Shown piece by piece: positions 35,272 to 42,539 of a stretch of 64,000 bases of DNA. How positions within the stretch are numbered: position 1 is the stretch's first letter; every line of letters begins with the position of its first letter. The translations under genes and the position numbers were made by a program. Below the pieces are notes generated by a model. It was given only the letters and a program-made list of their open reading frames with translations, was not told where the DNA came from and did not search any database. The stretch comes from Gallibacter pasteurianus_A (lineage in GTDB: Bacteria > Bacillota > Clostridia > Peptostreptococcales > Anaerovoracaceae): assembly GCA_963596005.1 (NCBI GenBank), contig CAVBJF010000004.1:36870-100869 (forward strand). The letters run 5' to 3'.

Positions 35272-35613
35272 ATGCCAGGACATAGAAAATTAGGCAGACC
35301 TTCGGCTCATAGAAAAGCAATGTTAAGAAATCTTGTAACTGACCTTTTTAGGGAAGAGAGAATTTCAACAACAGTACATAGAGCAAAAGAAGCTAAAAAA
35401 GAAGCCGAGAAAATGATAACACTTGCTAAGCGTGGCGATCTTCATGCGAGAAGACAGGTGCTTGCATACATCTACGACGAGGATGTAGTAACAAAGCTAT
35501 TTGATGATATAGCACCAAGATATGCTGAGAGAAACGGCGGATACACAAGAGTGTTAAGGCTTGGACCTCGACAGGGCGACTGTGCAGAGGTTGCTTTCTT
35601 AGAGCTAGTATAA
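35272..35613 (+). CDS. rplQ: 50S ribosomal protein L17
   Basis: L17 is the last gene of the ribosomal cluster. The 113-residue product begins MPGHRKLGRPSAHRKAMLRN and ends LGPRQGDCAEVAFLELV. The cobalt/ECF transporter genes that commonly follow rplQ in Bacillota are replaced here by the accessory island. Confidence 0.98.
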   Translation: MPGHRKLGRPSAHRKAMLRNLVTDLFREERISTTVHRAKEAKKEAEKMITLAKRGDLHARRQVLAYIYDEDVVTKLFDDIAPRYAERNGGYTRVLRLGPRQGDCAEVAFLELV

Positions 35614-35620
35614 GCAAAAA

Positions 35621-35647
35621 AACGGGTAGCGCAGCTACCTGTTTTTT
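35621..35647 (+). terminator. Terminator of the S10-spc-alpha cluster
   Basis: AACGGGTAGC and GCTACCTGTT pair around GCA, with a run of T after it. Confidence 0.9.
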
Positions 35648-35673
35648 CTTTATCGGCAATACTAAAAGAAGGG

Positions 35674-35703
35674 TTGACAAAACGAGCAACCGAGGTATAG
35701 AAT
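35674..35703 (+). promoter_or_regulatory. Promoter of the SipW/TasA-like island leader
   Basis: TTGACA (35674-35679), an 18-bp spacer and TAGAAT (35698-35703; the longer read is TATAGAAT). It lies between the ribosomal cluster terminator and a leader of about 200 nt. Confidence 0.7.
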
Positions 35704-35762
35704 AGAAGCACAAATTTGATAAATATTTTAATGAGTTGATTTCAGAGAGGGGCTTGGTATAT

Positions 35763-35897
35763 ATGTTTGAAAAACGGAGAGCCTTTAGCAAACGGCTAAG
35801 CAGGCAAGTAAACAGTCAGTTCTCAGAAGTCAATGCAGAAACAAAACTAAACCGTTCGAGTATAAATGATGAAAAAAATGACAGGCAATTTAGTTAA
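35763..35897 (+). CDS. Putative 44-residue leader peptide / small ORF
   Basis: An ATG at 35763 lies about 12 bases after AGAGAGGGG and opens a 44-codon frame, basic at the start and Asn/Ser/Asp-rich at the end, with no family I recognise. Its stop codon falls inside the terminator hairpin at 35880-35917. A ribosome reaching the end of the frame would cover the 5' arm of the terminator, as in translational attenuation. A hairpin at 35781-35805 (GCCT-TTAGC pairing with GCTAA-GC-AGGC) overlaps the frame, so the stretch could instead be a purely RNA element. Confidence 0.35.
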   Translation: MFEKRRAFSKRLSRQVNSQFSEVNAETKLNRSSINDEKNDRQFS

Positions 35898-35917
35898 TAA
35901 CTAAGGCCTGTCTTTTT
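35880..35917 (+). terminator. Intrinsic terminator in front of the first SipW-like gene
   Basis: GACAGGC and GCCTGTC enclose a second stem TTAGTT/AACTAA, followed by TTTTT. It stands between the leader promoter and the first gene of the island, 56 bp before the start codon, so it probably acts as an attenuator or a strong barrier. Confidence 0.85.
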
Positions 35918-35972
35918 GTTACCCAAATACCGCAGCTTCAGGTATATATGTGAAGAGATAAGAAAGAAGTAT

Positions 35973-36635
35973 ATGGAAAGGGAAGACATGGGGCAAGGAA
36001 AAAAACAAAAAGGGGCAGGCAGGAATAAGGCTCTTGCTGTCGTAGGCATTATCCTGTGCGTGATACTCATACCGATAGTTATAATAAACTGTACGCTTAT
36101 CATCAAGCAGTTTATAAACAAGGATGAGGTGCCTTCTATCGGAGGGATATTCCCGATGATTGTCACAACAGATTCGATGAAAGGCACGTTTGACGGAGGG
36201 TCGCTCATAATATGTAAAGCGACAGATCCTGAAGATATCAAGGAGGGCGACATCATCTGCTTTTACGACCCGATGGGAAGCGGTACAACGACAGTCACGC
36301 ATAGAGTTGTAGGGATAAATACAGACAAAAACGGCGATATCACTTGGACAACAAAGGGAGATAATAACAACGCAGAGGATGGTGCCACTGTACCGGCTGA
36401 TAAGCTTGTCGGTGTATATAAGTTTCATATAAACGGGCTTGGTTCGGTTGCGATGTTTATGCAGACGACACCGGGACTAATCATATTTATCGCGATACCT
36501 ATATTGCTTTTAGTAGGATACGACATCATAAGGCGACGTGTATACGAGAGGCGTAGGGATAGTGAAAAGGATGCGTTACTTGCAGAGCTTGAGGAGCTAA
36601 AGGCAAAGGAGAGCGAGCAAAATCAAGATAAGTAA
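35973..36635 (+). CDS. SipW/ER-type signal peptidase I, paralogue 1
   Basis: An S26B-type signal peptidase, the kind that processes TasA/CalY-like proteins. The 220-residue product has a membrane span near residues 17-45, catalytic Ser68 in TTDSM, His110 in TVTHRVVG (histidine in place of the lysine of ordinary bacterial type I enzymes), Asp130 in KGDNN, and a second span near 163-185 followed by a charged tail. The ATG at 35973 is preferred; ATG 35988 is possible and is closer to AAAGGG. A TTG at 35916 lies in the terminator and is rejected. It precedes the first TasA-like gene. Confidence 0.85.
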   Translation: MEREDMGQGKKQKGAGRNKALAVVGIILCVILIPIVIINCTLIIKQFINKDEVPSIGGIFPMIVTTDSMKGTFDGGSLIICKATDPEDIKEGDIICFYDPMGSGTTTVTHRVVGINTDKNGDITWTTKGDNNNAEDGATVPADKLVGVYKFHINGLGSVAMFMQTTPGLIIFIAIPILLLVGYDIIRRRVYERRRDSEKDALLAELEELKAKESEQNQDK

Positions 36636-36659
36636 TGCTAACTAAAATAAGGCTTTTTC

Positions 36660-36680
36660 GCAGGCAGGAGCCACGCCTGC
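36660..36680 (+). other. Hairpin between the signal peptidase and the first TasA-like gene
   Basis: GCAGGC and GCCTGC pair around AGGAGCCAC, without a T run. The rest of the 141-bp gap (36636-36776) holds nothing I can name, apart from TAAGGAG before the next ATG. Confidence 0.4.
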
Positions 36681-36776
36681 TTGCGAGGCAATATATATTA
36701 CCTGTCAGCTTTTGCGGGGCTACAATACGGCAGTCAGCGAAAGGGACAGAAATCTAAAAGTAAGGAGTTAATAGAT

Positions 36777-37445
36777 ATGAACAATACAGGCATAAAAAGA
36801 AATAAAGCAATGCGCTTAGCTTCTGCTCTTATGGTACTGGCTTTGCTGACTGTATGTGCTGTTAGCGGTACTTTCGCAAAGTATGTAACAAGTGCAGAAA
36901 GCACAGACAGTGCAAGAGTTGCAAAATGGGGTTTCACAACAACAAGCCTAGATCTTTCGGGTCTATTTACGCAGACATATGATAACACTGTTAGCGCGTC
37001 AGCTGATGCTATCGCACCGGGAACTACCGGAAGCGACACATTTGAATTTGTATTCGGCGGTCAGTCAGGCATTACCGCACCTGAAGTAGATTACACATTC
37101 ACAGTTGATACTGATGGTAGCTCAATTGGTACTAACATAAAATCTAACACTAATATCAAGTGGAAGCTTGATGAAGGAGAGTTTGGTACTTGGGATGATC
37201 TAATTGCATCAATCGAAGCACTCTCCGGAGATAGCAGCGGTACACAAACATATAAGGCAGGAAATCTTCCTACCGAATTCCCAGCAGCAGGCAAGACTCA
37301 TACAGTCACTTGGAAGTGGGTATTTTCTGATGAGACTACTGCGGCAACTACCGGTAACGATACAATAGACACTGCTATGGGTAACGCAGCTGCTCTTGAA
37401 AATGTGACACTTAAGATAAAGATTAGTGCAACTCAGCTGGATTAG
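36777..37445 (+). CDS. TasA/CalY-like secreted protein with SipW-type signal peptide
   Basis: The 222-residue product starts with a basic segment, a hydrophobic stretch (about 13-32) and the cleavage region SGTFAKYVTS, followed by DSARVAKWGF, a pattern found in SipW-dependent substrates. The mature part is acidic, Thr/Ser/Gly-rich, low in Cys and predicted beta-rich. A WKW motif and a TIDTAMGNAA segment near the C-terminus are shared with the protein at 37668-38510. The chain ends ATQLD. TAAGGAG fixes the start. The likely role is a secreted fibre or surface subunit matured by the neighbouring peptidases; that is inference from family and context. Confidence 0.75.
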   Translation: MNNTGIKRNKAMRLASALMVLALLTVCAVSGTFAKYVTSAESTDSARVAKWGFTTTSLDLSGLFTQTYDNTVSASADAIAPGTTGSDTFEFVFGGQSGITAPEVDYTFTVDTDGSSIGTNIKSNTNIKWKLDEGEFGTWDDLIASIEALSGDSSGTQTYKAGNLPTEFPAAGKTHTVTWKWVFSDETTAATTGNDTIDTAMGNAAALENVTLKIKISATQLD

Positions 37446-37530
37446 TTGTTAGTGACTATGCATATGGCGTGCACAAAAAAGTAATATAATATATGTTTCC
37501 TTGCGCTGCCTCGTGGCGGTGGCGTGAGGG

Positions 37531-37610
37531 GACTTTTGAGAGAGCTAAGAAAAGCCTTAACTTTCTCCAAAGTCTACATAGATATGTAGCGAGGATTTGC
37601 AGGTGCAAAC
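37531..37610 (+). other. Cluster of three hairpins upstream of the anchored protein gene
   Basis: In the 222-bp gap after the first TasA-like gene, GACTTT...AAAGTC (37531-37574) closes a long stem with GAGA/TCTC inside. CTACATA/TATGTAG (37574-37589) is perfect, and TTTGC/GCAAA follows near 37596-37609. None ends in a T run. The gap looks like a structured leader or intercistronic processing region. AAAGGAG before the GTG start lies further downstream. Confidence 0.5.
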
Positions 37611-37667
37611 AGATTGGCAAAATTGATAAATATATAAAAATAAAAAAGATAAAAGGAGAGTTAAAAA

Positions 37668-38510
37668 GTGAATAAAAAAGCAATCTCCCGCAGAGGGATA
37701 CTTGCCACACTTATAGTCATACTATTTATAGTGGCAACTATAACATTTCCATATGCTTTTAATTTGACATGGTCAGCGCCGGGTGCAAGCTATGATCGTA
37801 GTTTGACGTATAAGGATGGCAAGCTCACTTGGGACTCTAAAGCTGAGATAGACGAAAGCGGAGCTATCAAGCTTTCGATGTTTGAGTCGGATTACGGGAA
37901 TGTCAAAGCAAGTGACGGAAGCAAGGTGGTTGCTCCAAAGACAGGCAAAGAAACAGGCATACGCCTTATAAACGAGGAAAGCGAAGAGATATCATATACG
38001 GCGGTTCTTTATCGCACGGATAATACAGCTGTGCCACTTGTTGCAACGCTTGGCGAGAAAGAAAATACCAATGATGAAGGAGCTACCGAAGGAATTACTT
38101 TGCCAACCGGCGTCGAGGAGTCTATGGTAGCAGATACTAAAACAGGAGTTATCGCAGGTGGTAAGCTTGATACGGTAGATATAACCTGGATGTGGAGAAC
38201 TTCGCAAGGCGTCGCAGATGATACGCTCGATACAGCGCTTGCAAAAGCAGATGAGATTAACAAAGTAGGATATAAGCTTTATGTCACTGTTGAGGATGTG
38301 AATAATGATAAAGACAAGGATAGCGATGGCAAGGACTCTTCAAATGGCAAAAATACAGATAGCAAAGGTACCATCGTTCATCCGACAACAGGCGATGACA
38401 ATTATATGATGACATGGTTTGTTTTAGCAGTCATATCTCTTGTTGTAGTAAGTTATCTATTTGTAAAGGATACTAAAAAAGAAAAACAAGATAAAAAAGA
38501 TGAAAACTAA
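37668..38510 (+). CDS. Surface protein with TasA-like domain and sortase-like C-terminal anchor
   Basis: A GTG at 37668 behind AAAGGAG gives 280 residues. A hydrophobic signal (about 11-31) is followed by a beta-rich ectodomain. Near residues 180-200 the WMW and TLDTALAKADE motifs echo the WKW/TIDTAMGNAA segment of the preceding gene. A Lys/Asp/Ser/Asn-rich linker (about 213-233) leads to HPTTGD at 238-243, a membrane span (about 249-266) and a Lys-rich tail: the layout of a sortase substrate with a non-standard first residue in LPxTG. It could be the wall-attached base of a fibre. It overlaps the next gene by 11 bases. Confidence 0.65.
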   Translation: MNKKAISRRGILATLIVILFIVATITFPYAFNLTWSAPGASYDRSLTYKDGKLTWDSKAEIDESGAIKLSMFESDYGNVKASDGSKVVAPKTGKETGIRLINEESEEISYTAVLYRTDNTAVPLVATLGEKENTNDEGATEGITLPTGVEESMVADTKTGVIAGGKLDTVDITWMWRTSQGVADDTLDTALAKADEINKVGYKLYVTVEDVNNDKDKDSDGKDSSNGKNTDSKGTIVHPTTGDDNYMMTWFVLAVISLVVVSYLFVKDTKKEKQDKKDEN

Positions 38511-39045
38511 ATCACGGAGTATATTTCGCTTGATACTGCTCGTAATACTTGGTTTTATACTCGGACTAAATATATATATGCTAAATGCAAAAGTGGTGGG
38601 CTCAAACCAAATGCCGATGCCATTTGGCATAGGTGTAGCAACGGTCCAGAGCGGTAGTATGGAGCCTACGCTTCATAAAGGGGATTTGCTTTTTGTAAAG
38701 GAAAAAACAGAGTTCAATATAGGAGACATAGTAGTTTATCAAAGCGAAGGGATACTTGTCGTACATCGCATAGTAGATATAGAGGGGAGCATAATAACGA
38801 CAAAGGGCGACGCAAATAATACCTCGGATGAGCCATTTAGCAGTGAGTATATAAAGGGTAAGGTCGTTTTTAAAGTTCCGAGCGTGGGATATGCGGTAGA
38901 CTTTTTAAAAACACCGTTTGCTATCTTACTTATCCTAGCTATTGCTATACTTCTCATAGAACTATCATTTAGGAGAGAAAATATAAATATAAATTTGAAA
39001 GGAGCAAAGCCACATGAGCAGGCAACTTATAAAGAGAGAAAATAA
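38500..39045 (+). CDS. SipW/ER-type signal peptidase I, paralogue 2
   Basis: The 181-residue product has an N-terminal span (about 9-30), catalytic Ser53 in SGSMEPT, His89 in VVHRIVD, Asp104 in KGDANNT and a C-terminal span (about 139-155). This is S26B architecture, shorter than the first peptidase at 35973. It overlaps the upstream gene by 11 bases and the downstream gene by 32 bases, so all three are translated as one unit. Confidence 0.88.
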   Translation: MKTKSRSIFRLILLVILGFILGLNIYMLNAKVVGSNQMPMPFGIGVATVQSGSMEPTLHKGDLLFVKEKTEFNIGDIVVYQSEGILVVHRIVDIEGSIITTKGDANNTSDEPFSSEYIKGKVVFKVPSVGYAVDFLKTPFAILLILAIAILLIELSFRRENININLKGAKPHEQATYKERK

Positions 39046-39592
39046 AGAGATGGAGACTCTAAAAAAAGACAGATGCAATATAGTTATAATTTTACTGCTT
39101 TTGGTAGGCATAACTTTTACACTTTTTGCAACATTTACGATGGCAAGATACACAAATACATCTGAAAACTCGGATACTGCACGTGTAGCTCAATTTGCCG
39201 TATCACAGCCGACTAAGCAAACAGATAATGATCTTGCCCTAAATCTTACGGATACATCTACGACATATACATTTACCGTTTCAAACGTGAGGGATACTTC
39301 GGTAGTAAACGAAGTAAAAACCTCATATGATGTTGTAGTGACTTTCCCGGAAGCGCTAGCAAGTTATGTAACTTTGACAATGACAAATGATAATGGTGAT
39401 ACTGATAAGGCAGCTGTTGCTTCGACTGACAATAAAACATTTACATTTAAGGAAATGGGCACTTTTGAGGCAAACACAGCAAGGACAGACACTCTCACTT
39501 TAAAATTTACATTGGACTCGAGCACAACCGAAAGCATCGCTAAAACTTGGTCAGGTATAGATATTACAGTAAAAGCACAGCAGGTAGATTAA
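39014..39592 (+). CDS. TasA/CalY-like secreted protein 2 with SipW-type signal peptide
   Basis: AAAGGAG at 38998-39004, inside the peptidase gene, fixes the ATG at 39014; 192 residues. The signal region (hydrophobic 24-43) ends ATFTMARYTNTSENSDTARVA, matching the FAKYVTSAESTDSARVA segment of the protein at 36777. The mature part is Thr/Asp-rich with beta-strand alternation and one compact domain, ending KAQQVD, comparable with ATQLD in its relative. It is probably a substrate of the overlapping peptidase. Confidence 0.75.
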   Translation: MSRQLIKRENKEMETLKKDRCNIVIILLLLVGITFTLFATFTMARYTNTSENSDTARVAQFAVSQPTKQTDNDLALNLTDTSTTYTFTVSNVRDTSVVNEVKTSYDVVVTFPEALASYVTLTMTNDNGDTDKAAVASTDNKTFTFKEMGTFEANTARTDTLTLKFTLDSSTTESIAKTWSGIDITVKAQQVD

Positions 39593-40550
39593 CAGAGATA
39601 TAACTTAGGGCTCTAAGAGATAAAAATATGGAGAGGCTTATTATAATTAAGGAATTAGCAAAAAAGTACATAGTTCTAATACTTATATCGGTTGCGGCAA
39701 TCATAGCATGCCTCTTTTTTGCAGCTGTATCGGCTAAATATGTAGCGGATGTGGATGTGACAACTGAGCTAAAATTGACAGTCAATACGGAGTATACGAT
39801 AGATAAAACAAAGCTGCAAAATGCTCTCAAAGGACTTAGCACCACGCCCACTACTATCAAGTTCGTTACGGGTAAGGACTCAGCCATATCGAGCCTTACG
39901 AGTTTGACATCCGAGGGCATACAAGACGATGAGTCTAATCCTATCGGGGTATATCAAGACGGGACCACAGTATATATAGCCCCGATGGCAGCTGGTAGTA
40001 CATCTCCTGCTAACAACAGCAGCGTTATGTATACACCGAAGGATTCTTCATTTTTGCTTGCTGATAGTAGAACATCACTCGGAACCAATTTAACGAGTGT
40101 TTCCTGTTCCAATCTAAATACCAGCAGGACTACGGCATTTAATTCTATGTTTTCTGAATGCACTGCTCTACAGACGGTGGATGTGTCAAGTTTTGATATC
40201 TCTAAGGTCCAAAACTTCCAGTTTATGTTTAACAAGTGTGGGAACTTGACAAGTTTAGATTTAACTTCATTTAAGACCTCCGCGGCATTAACAAATACGA
40301 GGGGTATGTTTCAGAGCTGCACAAAACTGGAGACACTCACCTTGCCTAATGACTTCAATACTACTAATGTTACGGACATGGCGTATATGTCACTAACTGT
40401 AACGCTTTAAAATCACTGAATCTAACGGGGTTCAAGACGGCAAATGTTAAAGACTTTGGTTACACGTTTAATGGCTGCAGTTCTCTAAAAGAATTAGATG
40501 TGTCAAAATTAGAGGGTTCCAGCGCTACAAATACAGAGGGCATGTTTAGA

Positions 40551-40582
40551 GGGTGTTCCTCATTAAAGAGCCTGGATCTATC
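40551..40582 (+). repeat. 32-bp exact direct repeat within the DUF285 gene, copy 1
   Basis: The 32 bases here recur exactly at 40791-40822, 240 bp away. That is ten 24-base units, or 80 codons, so recombination would change repeat number without breaking the frame. Confidence 0.85.
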
Positions 40583-40790
40583 CATGTTTGAGACATCTAA
40601 CGTAACACAGATGGGTTGGATGTTCTACAAGTGTAATGCGCTGCAGTCAATAGATTTAACGAAGTCAAAGTTCGATACATCTAATGTTAAAAATTTCTAC
40701 TCCATGTTCTGCGACTGCAATGCGTTGACATCATTAGACACATCGGGCTTTAGCGGAGCCAAGGCTGAAAAGACAATACATATGTTTAGC

Positions 40791-40822
40791 GGGTGTTCCT
40801 CATTAAAGAGCCTGGATCTATC
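40791..40822 (+). repeat. 32-bp exact direct repeat within the DUF285 gene, copy 2
   Basis: Second copy of the repeat at 40551-40582. Both encode the GCSSLKSLDLS part of a repeat. Confidence 0.85.
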
Positions 40823-41561
40823 GTCTTTCAATACTTCGTCGGCACTAACAGACCCAAGCTATATGTTCAATAACTGCAATGCGTTAGAGACACTTACGCT
40901 ATCTAGTGATTTTAACACCAGCGGCGCAACCACAACGAGATCCATGTTCAACGATTGTAATGCATTAAAGAGTCTGGACGTTTCCATGTTTAATACATCT
41001 AATGTGACAGATATGGAGTGGATGTTCCGCGAATGTAATTCATTGACAACCCTAAAGTTATCTTCGAATTTTGACACGTCCAAGGTTAAAACGATGATAA
41101 ATATATTTTACAATTGCTGCCAACTAACATCATTGGATCTATCGAGCTTTGATACAGCAACGGCATCAACTGCCCAATTTGACTTTACCTTAACAGACGG
41201 AACAGAGATAACAGGTAATGGTATGTACGGCATGTTCGCTGGCATGTCTAGACTAAACACGGTTACGCTCGGTGCTAGTTTTGTCTTTGGAGATAACGGC
41301 TACCTGCCGACTCCAGACTCCGCATATATATCGGGGGCCGACGGCAAGTGGTACGATACGACCAATCGGACAGGATATACGCCTGCTAATCTTGCGACAT
41401 ATCACAATTCATTAAATAAGGAAAGAAAATATACGGCGGTCCCATAGACAAATTAGTATTTGCCTGCGGTAGATGGCGCGAGCGATCCTATAGAATTTAC
41501 AACTATTTTGATCGTAATTATGTGACAGTGCCTTGTTTTGCACTATAATAAAGATTATTTT

Positions 41562-41597
41562 GAGAAACGAAATGAGAGAATTTATTTCGTTTCTTTT
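41562..41597 (+). terminator. Terminator after the accessory island
   Basis: GAAACGAAAT and ATTTCGTTTC pair as ten bases around a ten-base loop, followed by TTTTA. It closes the island just before the bioY operator. Confidence 0.85.
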
Positions 41598-41598
41598 A

Positions 41599-41629
41599 TT
41601 GTTAACCTATATAAAAATAAAGTTGACAT
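41599..41629 (+). promoter_or_regulatory. BirA operator overlapping the bioY -35 element
   Basis: A perfect left half TTGTTAACC (41599-41607), a 13-bp spacer and an imperfect right half AGTTGACAT (41621-41629; 6 of 9 against GGTTAACAA) match the biotin repressor box of Firmicutes. The right half contains the -35 hexamer, so binding would block the promoter. Confidence 0.8.
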
Positions 41630-41651
41630 AGCTACACGTAATTGCTATACT
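41623..41651 (+). promoter_or_regulatory. bioY promoter
   Basis: TTGACA (41623-41628), a 17-bp spacer and TATACT (41646-41651): close to consensus, as expected for a repressor-controlled gene. Confidence 0.85.
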
Positions 41652-41680
41652 TTTTACATACTAAGTTAGAAAGGGTAAAA

Positions 41681-42253
41681 ATGATAATGGATAAAGAAAC
41701 AGGACAGAAGAGAAGTAGCTATGTGATGCTTGTACAGTGCTCATTATTTGTGGCACTTTCGGCAGCAGGAGCGTTCATAAAAATACCGATTCCTCTCATG
41801 CCATTTACCTTGCAATTTTTGTTTACAAATCTTGCAGGGATCTTGCTCGGCAAAAAATACGGGAGCATATCAGTTGGAGTTTACGTTTTGATTGGGCTTT
41901 TGGGAATTCCTATCTTCACGGGTGGTGGTGGGCCGTCGTATATTCTTAATCCTACATTTGGGTATTTGGTAGGCATGTGCGCAGGTGCATTTGTTGCGGG
42001 ATTCGTGTGTGAAAAGGCAAGAAGTTATGAGTTTAAAACGACATTTTTGGCGGGAATATTAAATATGATTACCGTGTATCTTATAGGCTTTCCTTATTTT
42101 TTGGTGATAATGAAGCTTTATCTTGGAAGTGATACGGCAATATCTGCACTTTTTGTGACAGGATGTCTTATGACTGTGCCGGCGGATATCCTAAAGTGTG
42201 TGATTTCATCATTTCTGGCAAAAAGGATCCATCGAGGTGTAGATAAATTTTAA
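41681..42253 (+). CDS. bioY: Biotin transporter BioY
   Basis: BioY is the membrane S component that binds biotin for an energy-coupling-factor transporter. The start must lie after the promoter, and the ATG at 41681 (AAAGGG five bases before) gives 190 residues; ATG 41687 is an alternative. About six hydrophobic segments are visible, with the family motifs IPLMPFTLQ and GGPSYILNPTFGYLVG. No ecfA or ecfT genes are nearby. The BirA box upstream shows biotin control, which supports the assignment. Confidence 0.93.
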   Translation: MIMDKETGQKRSSYVMLVQCSLFVALSAAGAFIKIPIPLMPFTLQFLFTNLAGILLGKKYGSISVGVYVLIGLLGIPIFTGGGGPSYILNPTFGYLVGMCAGAFVAGFVCEKARSYEFKTTFLAGILNMITVYLIGFPYFLVIMKLYLGSDTAISALFVTGCLMTVPADILKCVISSFLAKRIHRGVDKF

Positions 42254-42259
42254 AACAGC

Positions 42260-42288
42260 TTGACTTTAATAGCTTCAAATGGTATCAT
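42260..42288 (+). promoter_or_regulatory. Promoter of the six-tRNA cluster
   Basis: TTGACT (42260-42265), a 17-bp spacer ending in TGG and TATCAT (42283-42288), about 39 bp before the first tRNA. Confidence 0.75.
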
Positions 42289-42326
42289 AATGCTTGCAGT
42301 GACTGTTACTGCAAGTATTTATGTGT

Positions 42327-42403
42327 GGCGGTGTAGCTTAGTTGGCTAGAGCGTTCGGTTCATACCCGAAAGGTCGGTGGTTCGACTCCACTCGCCGCTA
42401 CCA
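42327..42403 (+). tRNA. tRNA-Met (CAU), elongator
   Basis: Acceptor GGCGGTG/CGCCGCT, anticodon loop TTCATAC and encoded CCA. The anticodon stem TTCGG/CCGAA lacks the three G-C pairs of initiator tRNA, and the whole resembles elongator tRNA-Met of Firmicutes. Confidence 0.93.
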
Positions 42404-42416
42404 TATTTTTATTTAT

Positions 42417-42492
42417 GGGCGCTTAGCTCAGCTGGGAGAGCATCTGCCTTACAAGCAGGAGGTCATAGGTTCGAGCCCTATAGCGCCCACCA
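42417..42492 (+). tRNA. tRNA-Val (UAC)
   Basis: Acceptor GGGCGCT/AGCGCCC, loop CTTACAA with anticodon TAC, encoded CCA. Confidence 0.95.
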
Positions 42493-42539
42493 TAATATTT
42501 TGCTCCGCGAGCGAAGCGAGCGGATGGACAAGTTTATGC

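Larger units (their letters stand above)
39628..41447 (+). pseudogene. DUF285/BspA-like repeat surface protein, interrupted by a one-base frameshift
   Basis: An N-terminal membrane or SipW-like signal (about 12-34, ending AVSAKYV) precedes about 14 repeats of about 24 residues with the pattern MFxxCxxLxxLDLSxF, the DUF285 relative of leucine-rich repeats in surface adhesins. The first frame stops at 40410. Reading one base further from about 40390 restores the repeat (MF-TNCNALKSLNL) and the frame continues to 41447, giving about 606 residues in all. The change looks like loss of one T in an expected ATGTTCACT. The C-terminal WYDTTNRTGYTPANL is typical of the family. It may be a true pseudogene or a sequencing error. 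It follows the peptidase-TasA pair and may share their export route. Confidence 0.8.

Noticed and set aside
35700..37667. Cyclic-di-GMP or other known riboswitch in the island leaders
   Set aside because: I looked for the conserved cores of the c-di-GMP, THF and T-box families in 35700-35920, 36636-36776 and 37446-37667 and saw none; only hairpins and a terminator are supported.
40380..40420. Programmed ribosomal frameshift in the DUF285 gene
   Set aside because: There is no slippery heptamer or downstream structure at the break; loss of one T explains it more simply.
39628..41447. CRISPR array or tandem DNA repeat
   Set aside because: The periodicity of about 72-75 bp is the coding pattern of DUF285 protein repeats; most units differ at the DNA level and there are no spacers.
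42327..42403. Initiator tRNA-Met or tRNA-Ile2 identity for the CAU tRNA
   Set aside because: It lacks the three G-C pairs of an initiator anticodon stem and resembles Firmicutes elongator tRNA-Met more than Ile2.
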